This document shows positions 43,393 to 55,694 of a DNA stretch of 64,000 nt, piece after piece. The notes under the pieces were generated by a model. It did not search any database and had not been told where the DNA came from. It was given only the letters and a program-made list of their open reading frames with translations. The DNA is taken from contig BTPG01000004.1 in assembly GCA_036245525.1 (NCBI GenBank), forward strand, positions 164,281,669 to 164,345,668, in the 5' to 3' direction. A program made the translations under genes and the position numbers. Every line of letters begins with the position of its first letter. Within the stretch, counting starts at the first letter, position 1. Source of the stretch: Semisulcospira habei (lineage: Eukaryota > Mollusca > Gastropoda > Semisulcospiridae).

Positions 43393-44103
43393 TTAACCTC
43401 TTTACCGCTATTTCCGAGTGCCGCTCGGCGAAACTGAAATACGCGTAACGTGACGGGTTTTCCGCAGCCGGAACGGCATCGTCAGTAGCGGTCAATGGTG
43501 GTCTGTCTGTTCTAGAACATACATAGGGTTTCATTGCCGAGGAGAACTGAAAACTATCTACTATATCCACTAATAAGGCAGAGACATAGTTCCTCATGAG
43601 CCTCCGCAGTGGCGGGCCGGGCTTGTGAGGACCTATGTCTCGCGCAAACCCCACTTTGTTTTCTCGTTCCTTGCACGGCTGGGACTCTGGTATTGAATTC
43701 AAGGCCCACTACCGCCGGCACTGTTCAAAGATACACTTCTGTAACAGATGGTTACGAAACGCATCACACTAGTCTAGTTATGGTTCATTTAGACACAGGA
43801 CAATCCGGTTCAGCACACGTCTTTATATCAACTAACCTGACAATGACTCCACTCCGTTCTAGAAATACAACGCTTTCAGTGCGAGAAACAGCTAAAAATG
43901 GTTTGACACTCTAACGCCGGTTGCGCAGAATAAACAAGTGCGATTGCTGCGTGTCCAAACTGCTGTTAAAGTTCGTTAGGTGTGTCGACAGGGCGTACCA
44001 AACACAAATGGTGCTGAAATGAGTCTTCGGATTTGACGCGTAATGGTACTTTTGGAAATATTTTAGAAACACAGTCTGCGTCCACTGGCAGTGAAGGGGT
44101 TAC
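43393..44103 (+). mobile_element. Long family B element
   Basis: It starts TTAACCTCTTTACCGC and ends GGCAGTGAAGGGGTTAC (last A mutated). The B hairpin (43578-43645) lies near its left end. 43690-44103 matches the complement of 27759-28060, with extra sequence in this copy. No open frame of note. Confidence 0.8.
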
Positions 44104-44120
44104 TGAAGAGAGTTGGGGTT

Positions 44121-44167
44121 GGATCGATCATGATAATTCAAGGGTAGTGCCAGATTAGCTTGGCGCC
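44121..44167. mobile_element. Family A left half
   Basis: GGATCGATCATGATAATTCA and GGGTAGTGCCAGATTAGCTT then GGCGCC; the right arm is absent. Confidence 0.8.
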
Positions 44168-44462
44168 ACTCCTGCAAACCATGTGGAGTACATACTCCGG
44201 CGTTTGGTAACATGGACTGTGTGAGTGACTGCATCTGGTTCATCCACCTCCACTGTCACCAGGGACCAAAAGAACGGCCATCGCTGACAAAACTGTGACT
44301 GGGCGATCACGTTAGTGCTGATGGGGCTGATCTTATTACAAAGTGAAGGGCTCAGACGCGACCTCGAAGGCTTCGGTTACCGATATAGACTCTGAATTTA
44401 GCATACACCTTGAACGCCCAATGACCTCGTCCAACTGAGAAAGACACGTGTATATGATGACA

Positions 44463-44529
44463 GCAAGAGGCTAAATCCTCATGAGCCTCAGCATTCTGCT
44501 GGGGCTCATGAGGATCTAGGCCTCTTGCA
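44463..44529. mobile_element. Family B hairpin core
   Basis: GCAAGAGGCTAAATCCTCAT and ATGAGGATCTAGGCCTCTTGC; apex GCCTCAGCATTCTGCTGGGGC. One mismatch near the stem base. Confidence 0.86.
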
Positions 44530-44750
44530 GTTGGATCGTGTCGCTGACAGTGTTTCACTTTCATGGAAGAGTCGTCTGCGCCCGCAAAACACCTTGTCAT
44601 TTACCAGCCAAATGATCTCCCAGATACGTTCGTCTCGGCCTCGCTCACTGGCTGTCTTCATTGAATTTGCCTGTCTCGCCGAATCCAATTGGCCAACTCA
44701 ATTTCCAGCCGAAATGAGGTAACAATAGAAGGTGATTACAACAATGTGAT

Positions 44751-44953
44751 TTAACTCATTGTGTCCCAGGTACGAAATACCCACATTTTGGAGTTGTCCT
44801 CTGAGGACTGCATTACGATTTAGGAGACAGCGCGACCATGATAGTTCAAGGGAGGTGCCATAATAGCTTGGCGCCAAGCTATTCTGGCACCGCCCTTGAA
44901 CCATCATGGCCGAGCCATATCTTGCAGTGGTGTGTCGGGACTGAATGAGTTAA
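44751..44953. mobile_element. Family A1 element with TTAA ends and no apex loop
   Basis: It starts TTAACTCATTGTGTCCC and ends GGGACTGAATGAGTTAA. The core has a single GGCGCC apex, so one of the two usual GGCGCC blocks is lost. Confidence 0.88.
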
Positions 44954-45144
44954 AACAGAGTATCACGTCACATAATTATGCAAACTATTCTCCGGGAGAT
45001 GTACATACTTTCCCCACTGTGCCTGTATCTGTCATTAGTGTACGTAATCGACTTTTCTTCGACCATATGCTGTTTTAGTATGTGATTTCATCTGTCTGAG
45101 CACAAATGGCCTAAGATGCATTATCACCACCAGTGTTACATAAT

Positions 45145-45310
45145 AAAACCTTGTTCGGAAATCAGAAATAGGTCAGAGTTACACCTGTTTATGGAAACAG
45201 TGGATTATATTAAGCCCAGACAAACATGTGATATCGCATGATTGTCCCGGCTTTTTAATACACTACGTCAAAAGACGCGCCATTCTGGCCTACTTTTGAT
45301 TCGTCCATTA
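45145..45310. mobile_element. Family I hairpin, copy 2
   Basis: TTAAGCCCAGACAAACATG and CATGATTGTCCCGGCTTTTTAA form the centre (45200-45272). Flanks TTCGGAAATCAGAA and AAAGACGCGCC match the region around 39980-40100. Confidence 0.7.
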
Positions 45311-46540
45311 TTAAGTATTATGTACCAACATCCATAGACTGCAGTCAAATCATAGAGCCAGTAAACTTTTCTTGCGTTAAATTCAAACTCGCTGGAATGG
45401 AATTGATGAAAATCTCTATCATGGGCTTGCTAGTTCACCATACAAACAGCTGTCTATGATAGGCACTGAAGGCTACGTTTCCATAGCGACGATCACAAAT
45501 CAGTGTATGATGAAATACACAACATGAGCAAAATACTGGACTAGACGGAAGAAGTGTCATCCTCTTGAATGTTGAGTATGTCACCAACCTTAAACTTTCA
45601 TGATGCCCACTTTAGTGAGTGAGGCGGTCCACTTTCCAGTAAACAAAAGAATCGGGCAGACCGCCGTCGGCCGCAGTGGGCCCGCGCACATCCGGCTGCG
45701 GCTGACCGTCTACCCGAAGACTATTGCTTGCTGGCAACTATTATGCATCCTACCGTACTTTCAATAATGCTTGTTTTATCTCACACATGTCTTAGGCACT
45801 CACTCAGTCGTTGTGATCTTTACTGTTGCAAAAGGTGACTAAATTAGTCTTGCCCGACGATAAACTGCAGTAGGGTATACTGCCTCCTGATTTTACGACG
45901 ATGCACACAATATTCTGTCCGTTTTCTGTTTTCACCAAGGTTACGGTCATAAAAAATGCCGTCCATTAATTCCAGCGCGCGATGTGCGACAGTCTGTAAG
46001 GGGCGCGTCCAGCCTTGTGAAAGATAAAGAACATGTATACGGACTGTACACCGGACTGACGCGAAACTGAGCCGCTTCAATGGCCGCAAGCCACGCAGAG
46101 GCGAGTCGGGGGTGAGAGGGTTTTAAGGGCGTACGAACTCGCTTCCCTCTGGTCCCATAGTTAGGGACACCTGTCGAGTCCCATACCCCAAAAAAAAGAA
46201 AGACGGGTGTGACGTCATGTGACGTGTACACACATCATGGTGTCTATTATATCTGTCCCCAAATAAGAATGATCTTCACCTTTGTGCTTTTCAGTTGCGC
46301 GCCAACAGATGTTGGGTCCTACTATAGCCGCTAAATCAGTGTGAGTTTGTACGTATTTCAGGTGAATATTTCTTTATGCAATCTAAATTTGTCCGACATT
46401 CTGTGTATGTTGTTTTATTTGCACCACGCTATTGACGGTGTGTACCATGTCATCGACTGATTCAGATGTTGGGTTGTGGCGTTAGTTGGGACCCGACAAC
46501 ACCTGCTGGACCGTGTCATTGACGGTCGACTAAAACATAC
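45311..46540. other. No gene; one family F-like palindrome
   Basis: 45653-45716 has GTCGGCCGCAGTGGGCCCGC and GCTGCGGCTGAC, a decayed family F hairpin. The rest is unrecognised. Confidence 0.5.
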
Positions 46541-46925
46541 AAATAATAATAATAATACATAGTCTTGTATAGCGCTGTTCTCCAGGAAAACACTGGACTC
46601 ACTGCGCATGCACAACAGCACACCATCTCTCTCAGACACACGCACGATTATACACTACTTTAAACCACCCCATCTCTTCCCAACACTATACGTTCACTCC
46701 CTCTAGGATCAGAATAAAAGGCAGTCAACAGTTAGCTAAAGATGAGCTAAGTGTTAAATGCTCGACAGAAAAGAAAAGTCTTTAAGTGAGCTTTGAACTG
46801 TCACAATGTGGGCAGATTCCGCACTTGGGGCTAAAAAGGTGAAAGAACGCTCCCCTACAGTTTTCATGTTAAGCTTTGGGATTTTTAAAAGTTTTACACT
46901 AGAGGAACGGAGGGTGCGTGATGGC
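46541..46925 (-). pseudogene. LINE 3' fragment
   Basis: The minus strand reads YQPSRTLRSSSVKLLKIPKL then NMKTVGERSFTFLAPSAESA, the basic block and GERSF block of the LINE C-terminus. The 3' end is GAACAGCGCTATACAAGAC then an (ATT)n tail at 46541-46556. Confidence 0.72.
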
Positions 46926-47054
46926 TGATAAACAGATATACACGGTTCATTCCGTGCGCGTGACAAATGTGCTTGCCTCAACTGCGACTAACGCAACATT
47001 CGAGCTAGGCGACGGGTCAGCCTCTCATGCCGAGCTGGTGCACGGTCGGGAGAG

Positions 47055-47071
47055 AGGTGGAGGGGGGGGGG

Positions 47072-47133
<62 letters not shown>

Positions 47134-47300
47134 GGGGGAGGAGGGACGACGGGGGGGGGGGGGGGGGGGGGGAGAGAGAGAGAGGAGAGCGGTGTGGGAG
47201 GGGGACGGAGGGGGGGGGGAGAGGTGAAGAGAGAGTTGGGGGAGGGGATGTGTGCGCTTTAGTCACGAATCTGGGATGTTGGGGGAGGGGGGGGGGGATG
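47055..47300. repeat. (GA)n and poly-G tracts
   Basis: GA repeats (47077-47130) then several G runs up to about 20 bp. Purine-only over about 200 bp on the plus strand. Confidence 0.96.
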
Positions 47301-47442
47301 TGTGATTGGAGTACAGTTTGCGGTTTTTATACGCAGTTTTATAAGACAACCCAAAATCGTACACTTAGTGGTGCACACATATGTTGTTTTTGACGGTTCA
47401 TTTATGTCTCTGTTCCTACGACCGGATTTAAAAAAAAAAACT

Positions 47443-47539
47443 AAAACTTCGGCTATCGGTAGCAAATTTGTCTGTTTGTCGCGATGCTTAATGTAGTAAT
47501 CGTCGCGACAGAAAGTGCTACCAACAGCCAAAGGGTTAA
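47443..47539. mobile_element. Family D element
   Basis: CGGCTATCGGTAGC and GTCGCGATGCTTAATG pair with GTAATCGTCGCGACAG and GCTACCAACAGCC; ends AAGGGTTAA. The left end is decayed. Confidence 0.82.
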
Positions 47540-47929
47540 TAGGCTAGAGTGTATTCTGATAATCAAGCATCGTCCACTTGAAAGACAGGACACTGAGTTA
47601 CTGTTTCATCATCTGATCATACGCACTGAACGCCTCTCCTTTAGGCCCAATGTCCACTGCATGCGTCAACTTCGTGCATCGTCTGATCTAATTCTGGCTT
47701 GGTGATAACCTACAATCTGTCAGCAAACTTTGGTCAAGTGAACACGATTCTCCAAGGGCGTCGGCAACTCTTCGCCCAAAGCACGAGTGCTTCCCCTTGT
47801 ATGGCGGGAAAAAAATCAATGCTTCTGCTGCACACATCTGGTAATTTGCTTCAAAGATTGCAGACGTAAACCTAGCTGATTTCCTCTGAGGATGTAAGTA
47901 GACTGAACTGACTTAGCGAGCAAGAGGCA
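47540..47929. other. No gene seen
   Basis: Unrecognised. Confidence 0.4.
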
Positions 47930-47988
47930 TAAATTCTCATGAGCCCCTGCGGATGCAGGGGATCATGCGGAGAATATATGCCTCTTGT
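47930..47988. mobile_element. Family B hairpin core, decayed
   Basis: GCAAGAGGCATAAATTCTCA and GAGAATATATGCCTCTTG, apex CCCCTGCGGATGCAGGGG. Confidence 0.82.
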
Positions 47989-49016
47989 ACCTAAAATGGG
48001 GCTGACTGACAGCGTTGCTTTAACCTAATTTACACCGGAAGGCGATTGACTCTTGCATTACGGGCTAAATGCGCGCAGTTTAGACAGGAATAAAACTCAG
48101 AAGAGCTTGACAAGCTCCAGGCGATGGTGTTCTTTCGACTGGAGAGAGATTATGCAGAACATTATGCATGATTAGTGTCTGAGTGGCCGTGTAAAAGGAT
48201 TTTGACAAAAATTGGCTGTTGGCACTTTTAAGAAAAGGATGAATAATTTTGAGTACTTCGTTACAGGGGAAAGTATGCAACGTCCTATGCAGTCAGTACA
48301 GACAGAAAGAATTTTTTAAAAAATCATGTTTGATCACTCCGCACACATCCAAGAAATTTTTGTGCGACAAGGTTTTAAAAAAAATTAAATATATATTATT
48401 CATTTATTTATTTTATTATTTATTTATTTGTTATTATTTTTTTAATATTTTATTATTATTATTATTATTTTATTGTTGTTGTTGATGGGTTGGGGAGTGG
48501 AGGGGGTGGGGGGGGGGGTGGGAAGGTGGGGGTGTGAATAGTAGTAGTTATCGTGCCACCTGGGGTATTCGTGTTGGTTAGCGGGGATGCCAGCGGGACT
48601 TTTAGCAGTTTTTGTTAGTTCGGGTTGAGAGCAGGTGGCGGCATGGTGCGTAGGGTTCATGGCATGTTTTGCTCTTTTGAAGAACTATTCTTTTCATTCT
48701 CCTATTTCTTTTTTTTTTTTCTTTTTTTTTTTTCGTTCCGGCTATTTCTTCGTATATATATATATTTCGTCGTTTTGCTTTCTTTATTACTTTTCCTGTT
48801 TTCGTCCCTCGTTGACATACCCTTGGCTACGCGCCTAAACAGCCCGATACTTGTCAAGTTGTGACAGAGACACGCGCCTAACAACACTCCCCCCACCCAC
48901 CACCCCACACACAGCTTTTCGATTTTTTATTTTGGGGGCTAGCGGAAAGCACGGATTGGCTTGTAGGCACCTTTCGTCTATGGTTTAAGGTCCACAGGCA
49001 AATATATGGACCCCCC

Positions 49017-49051
<35 letters not shown>

Positions 49052-49634
49052 GAGCACAAAAGCCTCACAGTGGGTTACCTACCATTTCATGTGAAAATGG
49101 GTTCCCATATTTCTATTTATTCTAGGGCTCTGGAATTGATGCGAATGTTTAGAACTCACCTTATAACTAAGCTCTATAACTTAAAATAAAATAGACATTT
49201 TCTAGAAACAGAGCCACCAGATGCAGAAAAAATGGGTTTCTACCAATAAAGTGGGTGGGTGTCGCTCTCACACAAAAACTGGCATTGCAGTCAAAATGGG
49301 TGTTTCACAACATTAGGCGTCTGTAATAAGGTCAAGTGCATGGAATACTTTTTTTTTTCACATTCATTTTTTTGTTTTGTTTTTTTTCAACTTAATGTGT
49401 ATGTATGCATTAACATTCTTAACATTGTATGGTGCAAAATTGAATGAACACTGGCCTGTAACCTTTCGATTATGATTTTTACAGAGGAAATCTTTTAAAC
49501 ATTGCTACGTTTTGTCATTCTGAAGCAAAACAGTTTATGCATGGCATTTATGTGGGAATTCTGGAAATTAAACGACTTAAAAAAAAAAATGTACTCTGCA
49601 GTTTGAGACAAACAGCAACAGAGCATTTTGAATA
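47989..49634. other. AT-rich and simple-repeat region without a gene
   Basis: It holds (ATT)n-like sequence at 48390-48490, G runs at 48500-48530, T runs at 48710-48735 and a C7-(AC)n tract at 49013-49048. Frames here are low complexity. Confidence 0.6.
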
Positions 49635-49861
49635 TTAACCCTTATTATTCGGAATACACCAGTGTGTGCAACAAGTGTGACTAAAATAGTCCAAAGGGTA
49701 GTGGCAGAAGAGCTTGGCGCCTGTAGGCGCCAAGCTATTGTGGCACCACCCTTGAACTAATGTCATTGGTCTATGTCCTCATCTGTAAGTTCTGTAATGT
49801 AGCTTGCATATATGGCAGTGTACAAATTTGAAGCTTTTAGCCTCAGTATGATGCAGGTTAA
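49635..49861. mobile_element. Family A3 element, copy 2
   Basis: It starts TTAACCCTTATTATTCGG and ends GATGCAGGTTAA. The flanks ACACCAGTGTGTG and GAAGCTTTTAGCCTCAGTAT match the copy at 8592. Confidence 0.88.
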
Positions 49862-49915
49862 AAAGTGTGGAAAAATATGAAAGACAGAAAAAGACCCAGA
49901 CGAAGAAACTAACAC

Positions 49916-50129
49916 TTAACTTATTCTACCCCAGACACACCAGAGCAAAATAAAGATCGACCATGATAGTTCAAGGCTGATGCCAGAATAGAGTGGCGCC
50001 TATGGCCGCCAAGCTATTCTGGCATCACCCTTGAACTATCGTGGTCGATCTGTGACCTGCCCTGCAACGCAGTTTTCAGAAGACGACTTCAACATTTGGG
50101 GATTCCGGTCTTGGGGTAGAATGAGTTAA
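49916..50129. mobile_element. Family A1 element with TTAA ends
   Basis: It starts TTAACTTATTCTACCCCAG and ends TTGGGGTAGAATGAGTTAA. The core has GCTGATGCC/GGCATCACC. It lies 55 bp from the previous element. Confidence 0.88.
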
Positions 50130-50395
50130 AATGACAAAACAGAACACTGACATTAATTAATGAACTGACAACATGGGAAATCAATCACTTGAAACTTCAG
50201 CCTTTATTAATCACATCAAAGGTGCATACATATAAAAGCACAGTAATTGTTTGTAGACACTTCAAATCAAACAATCAAGAGCAGTCAAACCTTTTTCTGA
50301 CAACTTTGTGATGAGGAAAACTAGTTCTTGCCCAAGTTCGGCACGTAAAGGGTTACCGCGACTTATGTGCCTCTATTCATAAAATGGAGAGAGAA

Positions 50396-51180
50396 ATATA
50401 ATACTGAGTTCTAGCAAGTGCGACAATAAAGTTTAGCCGAGTTGGTATACCTCGTCCAGTGCCTAGGTTAAATGCACCAGTGGTGCCAATGTTGCTATAT
50501 TGGCAGCAGACCGGTCGCTCGGACCGGTCTGGTGCACCCGATCGGTTTAGAGCGTGTGCTTTCTGCACCTGTAATGGGCAACCTCGGAGAAAGAATCACG
50601 TGAGCTTCGTTTGACTGCTGCAAAATAACATGAATAAAGAATAAACCCTTTCCCATATATGCAATCCAGCAATTATGCATCCATCCTTATGCTAGCACCA
50701 CGAAACATTACGCGATTTGGCAGATTTTTTAAAATAGCTTTTTTAAACCCTCAATGGAGGTGATTTTTGCGACATCTGCGTCGTTTGCGGCAGAAAGCAC
50801 CGTCAAAGTTGAAGTTTGAGAAATGAGCGCACTACATGTACAATAGACTTGATTCAGTGGTGTTGGGCATGACTCAAGCCTCCGCCATCTCAACACAAAA
50901 CTGGCGTGTTTGGGGAGATAAAAGGCTACAAGTTAAAACCGAAAACGAACCTTTTTTATTTTTTTGACTGCGATCACAATCTTCTGCGTGAACGTACAAG
51001 ACCACACTACAAGTGCACAAGCCAACCTGCGCGCGCAGTTCTGGTGCACATTTCCAGTCCGAGCGACCCGTCTGGTGCGAAAATAGCAACAGTGGCACCG
51101 CTGGTGCGTTTAACCTAGGTAGAGGGCGAGGTATACCAACTCAGCTAAGGTTTATGCTTCCTGTGACTTTAGAAACAACA
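50396..51180. mobile_element. Foldback element, arms of about 130 bp
   Basis: GAGTTGGTATACCTCG then CCTAGGTTAAA and GCACCAG...GGTGCCA in the left arm recur inverted at 51020-51150 (CCTAGGTAGAGGGCGAGGTA). The middle (about 50590-51000) has no recognised gene. Confidence 0.83.
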
Positions 51181-51537
51181 ATGCACAGTATGCAAAGTGT
51201 ACTTTATAGTAACAAAAAAAAAAGTTACAAAAATTTCCAAAATGATCCAGGCGTACATCAGATAAAAACAAGCTATACACACTGAAAAAAATAACACTCT
51301 TGTAATAAATGTTTATCATGTTGACAATGGTTTTCTTATCTTATTATTGTCTTTCATCCCGATTGGTTGTACATTGCTGAACGTCCGGACGTGCCAGCAC
51401 TGATAATGAAGGGGAAAAAAATAAAATAAAATAATGAACAGAATATTGAATGTATGTCGCCAGCCAGTCTAATACGCTAAATAAACTTAAGATCATTTAG
51501 CAACACACATCCAAAATCAAGAGAGATACACCACCAC

Positions 51538-51539
<2 letters not shown>

Positions 51540-51568
<29 letters not shown>

Positions 51569-51572
51569 AAAC
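51540..51572. repeat. C-run then A-run
   Basis: CCCCCCCCCC followed by about 20 A. Confidence 0.9.
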
Positions 51573-51643
51573 AACAAACAACAAACAAACCAAAAAATTA
51601 TTGAGACCCAAAAGGTGACTGCCAATCATGTAAAATGCAAAGA

Positions 51644-51913
51644 AAAGAAGTGCCCAACGGAGAAAGAAACAAGCTCAGAAAAGACGGTTACAACACAATT
51701 CAGTAAGATTTCGGGTAAATCCGCCTTGTCAAAACAGACAAACAAACAGAGAGGTCAGTCGCTACTTATCTTTGTTCACAATGAAGATAAGTAGCGGCTA
51801 ATCTCTCTGTTTGTTTGTCTATTTTGACAAAGGGTATTTACCCGAAATATTAATAAATTGTGTTGTACCCGTCTTTTCTAAAGCGTGTTTCTTTCTCCGT
51901 TGGGTACTTCTTT
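51644..51913. repeat. Long hairpin with 130-bp arms and a loop of about 10 bp
   Basis: AACGGAGAAAGAAACAAGCT, TTTCGGGTAAATCCGCC, AGACAAACAAACAGAGAG and CGCTACTTATCTT pair with complements on the right. One arm of the same family lies at 6790. No other gene content. Confidence 0.88.
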
Positions 51914-51929
51914 AATGTTACACAGCATA

Positions 51930-52560
51930 CAAAATGATCCAGGTGTACATCAGATAAAAACAGAGCTATACACGCTGAAAACAACCGAATAATAACGTTC
52001 TTGTAATAAGTCTTTATGTTGACAATGTTTGTTTCTTTTTCTCTTATTATTGTCTTTCGTCCCCAACCGCCGTTTCATCAGCAGTTCCATTTTCAAAGTT
52101 TTACATGTTATATACAGTATACAAAATGATGCAGGCGCACCAACCTTATAGTAGCACCAAACCCATAGTAGTAATAAATCTTTATGTTGACAATGGTTTT
52201 CTTACTCCTTATTATTGTCTCTCGTCCCCAACCGCCGTTCCATTAGCAGTTCCATTTTCAAAGTTTTACATGCTATATACAGTATACAAAATGATGCAGG
52301 CGCACCAACCCCATAGTAGCACCAAACCCATAGTAGTATTAAATCTTTGTTGACAATGGTTTTCTTACTCCTTATTATTGTCTCTCGTCCCCAACCGCCG
52401 TTCCATCAGCAGTTCCATTTTCAAAGTTTTACATGTTATATACAGTATACAAAATGATGCAGGCGCACCAACCCCATAGTAGCACTCTCGTAATAAATCT
52501 TTATGTTGACAATGGTTTTCTCGTCCCCAAGCGTCGTTCCATTTGCAGTTCCATTGACAA
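51930..52560. repeat. Tandem repeat of about 160 bp, four copies
   Basis: TTGACAATGGTTTTCTTACT then CCTTATTATTGTCTCTCGTC, CAACCGCCGTTCCATCAGCA and ACAAAATGATGCAGGCGCAC recur at about 52018, 52187, 52350 and 52506, plus a diverged copy near 51320. Confidence 0.92.
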
Positions 52561-52880
52561 AAACAAGCTAGACATGCTGAAACCAACCCAATAATAATGA
52601 ACACTCAGATTGTAATAAATCTGTATGAAAACGAAAATGACGAGAGTGTCGGAGAATCTCAATTCATTTCTTTTGTAACTTTTTCAGTCTGTTGCGGATG
52701 TAATCCTTAATGTTTGTCCAGCGCCTATGTCTAAGTGCAGCCTCTTCTGCAATTGCCTGCTGTATCTCGGCTTTTCCAGGAAGTTTGTTCACGACGAGGT
52801 GCGACTTGAAACGAGTTTCAACAGCTTTCTCTTCAGCTTTCCCCCATGGTTTCCTTGTAAATCTAGCTTTCTTTCGAACA

Positions 52881-53048
52881 AAAAATGTTAAATGTTTAGG
52901 GCTTAACGTCTTTTGTCCACCACGAGGGTGATTTCAAAGACGGGGACAACGAATAAGGGTCTGAGCAAATTTTGACCCAAGCTGGATTCGAACCCGGGAC
53001 CTTGTGGTCTGGAGGCAAACGCTTTTACCACCGAGCCACCCAGCTCCC
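52881..53048 (-). mobile_element. tRNA-derived SINE inserted in the recombinase gene
   Basis: The minus strand reads GGGGAGCTGGGTGGCTCGGT (A box) and GGGTTCGAATCC (B box), ending GACGTTAAGCCCTAAAC. The 14-bp CTTTCTTTCGAACA occurs at 52867-52880 and 53049-53062. SINE plus one duplication is 182 bp; leaving it out aligns the reading frames on both sides (AAG AAA then GCT AGA). Confidence 0.93.
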
Positions 53049-55694
53049 CTTTCTTTCGAACAGGAGCCGACGCAGAACTGTCATCATCAAAACTATCTAG
53101 TTTGTCATCAGGCTCTGGACGTCTTTTCTCGGTCATGCTCATTGATTCCTGTGTTGTTGACTTGCTATTTGCTTCATTCACAGGTGCTGTTTCCCCAGAG
53201 ACCTCTCTGTGAGTTTCTGATGTGTTTTCATTGTCAAAGTCAATCTCTTCATCATCGCCCAGTTCAGCTCTAATGCAACTCTCAAAATCTGTCATCCCAT
53301 TGTTAACTGACAGAAGAATCTTTGCCACTTTTGCCTTTTGAAGAACATCTTGAGGTTGGCGGTAGATATGGCGATGTATCCGAATATCATGACCAAGGAA
53401 GTCTGCCAGCTGATCCTGGTCTAACTCCGAGATGGCCATGGACTGAGCCAAAGTTGCAACCTGCTTCCGTAACTGAGTAAACGTGAACATGGCTGGGTTT
53501 GACACTTGTGCTTGTAGCGCATGTTCCTTCAGAACATCATGGCCTCTGTAAGGCCTCTGACCAGAAGGTGTGGCAAAGATGTACTGGGAACCGGCGAGAG
53601 CTGGCACCGATTGCCTCATTTGAAGGATTCTGTCCACAGTTGTCATCATCTTCTTCGTCAGCAAAATGGGAACACTCCTATTAAACTTGCCCCTGATTTC
53701 CACTCGCTGAAAATGATTCACCATTTTCTTCTCAACCTCTGTGAGACATTTCAAGATATCTTGATTGGTGATCGATCCAATCTTAGCATTCTGGAAGTCT
53801 GATACCTTCATTCTCTGAACTTCTCCCCCTCGTTTTCGGTTGAAAAGTGATACAGCGCAAAAAGTTGCTTTAACCACTGTCGGATAATCTTCCGAAACCA
53901 TCCTTGTCTCAAGAAGCTGTTGGACCTTCCTCACATCTTCACATGATGGGATCAGCTTGGGTTTGTTCATGGTCATTTTCCCGACCGACTGGGCTGCTGT
54001 AGCTGACACACAATCGTACCAGTCCCCGGTGAAGACAGAGTCAAAGTGCTGTGCCTCAGAGAGCTCCTGTCGCCACCTGTCATCTGAACCATGCCCAAGC
54101 TGTTTGGATGCCAGCGACTGTTTGATCTGTGAACATTTTTTCAAAGCATGGCCTATGCGCATTGCAAGATTGCCTTTTTTGAACTGATGTGTGTCCTCAT
54201 CAAATTCTGCTAGCTCTTTTACAGCCAGTACAACATGATCAAAGCTAGCTGAATTGATCACAGCATTTAAACTTGCGATTTTCATTTCTGACCTCACTCT
54301 AAGAATCTTTAATAGTCTCCCTAACTCCCGCATCCTGGAGCTGATTTGTGTTCTTCAATGTCCCTGCGGTCAAATAATCTCTTTCCATACTCCAGAAGCA
54401 AGGGGTCAGTTCTGATGAGACGGCTTATCTCATCATCTCTCTGTCTGGCTAAAACCTTATGATAGAAGGAAAAGTCAACGTCTAAGGGTATTGGAAGCAT
54501 TAACCTACCACGTTGAGCAGCCTCACCTCGCTTAGCGAACTGAAACCCTCCTTGTTTCTGACAGCAACGTTTTGAGTGTACAGAGATCAGCTTTTTTTGA
54601 TAGAGCCCTTTGCAATGGCTACAGGCGAGAAGGTCGTCTGCCTTACTAGTTTTGGTGCGATACTTAGGAATCAAACATCCTGATTTCTTTTCAAGAACTG
54701 CAACATTATGCATGTAATCACCTTCATCTTGTATTCTGATCCATGCTTGACGTCTCTGCTTAGTCCCTTTTTTATCATCAAAATTTTAGCAACGTCTGCC
54801 TCATCTGCATGGACATCGTGTAAGTGCGTGCTCATTTTCAAAACAAGCTTGCCACAAAATTTGCATGCATGTTTCTTGTCCCATTTGTACTTTCCTTTCC
54901 CTCTCTGCGACACGTGCACACCCGTTTCTTTGGTAAGCGCTCTTTCCCCACCCCCAACATCATGTTCCTTCTGCCTATCCACATTGTCATTACCACCCCC
55001 TAATTCATCCCCTAACGCACACTGCACCTTGCTGGTACTTGCTTCACTGACACCTGCCCACCCTGAAACAGCCACTTTGAAATCTAACATATTCAATACA
55101 ATACTGTCTGTGTCAGAGACCCCAGAGATTGATGGCGACACACCATCTGAATCCTGTGAGCTAGAGCCAGGAACAAAGTCCTCGTCATCACTGTCCTTGT
55201 ATTGCGATGCACTTGCACTCTCAGCCTCATGCCCATCCCAGGCTCCATTTGCCAACTGGAAAAGGAAAGAAAAAAAAAAGAAAGCTGCATTAGTACAAAA
55301 GCAGCCCAATTTTGGTTTAAGGGACCTTGCACAAGAATATAAAGAGTAATCCCGTGTATGACCGATTTACATATGTGTGACCTTGGTGACGAGGGCTGGC
55401 TTTCGCCGCAGCAAAATCCATGTTTTCTGAAAATGTAAGCAGTTTTCACACATCTGTCAACCCCACATGACCCTTTGAGAGAGGTCACTCAAATTGGTAT
55501 GTTTACAAAGGTCTTGCCACAAAGTATCCTTGAAGAATGTGGCTTGAAAAGTCTTAGAGAAAATGCCACTGTTAACGTTTACCATGGACGCGGACAGACG
55601 GACGTACAGACAGACGACCAGTGGCCCAGAACATAAACTCACTTTTGCTTTGCACGCAAGCCAATAAAATGAAGATGATCATAGAATCACTTAC

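Noticed and set aside
54708..55349. 213-residue plus-strand frame
   Set aside because: It is antisense to the zinc-finger part of the recombinase pseudogene and is Ser/Leu-rich without a domain.
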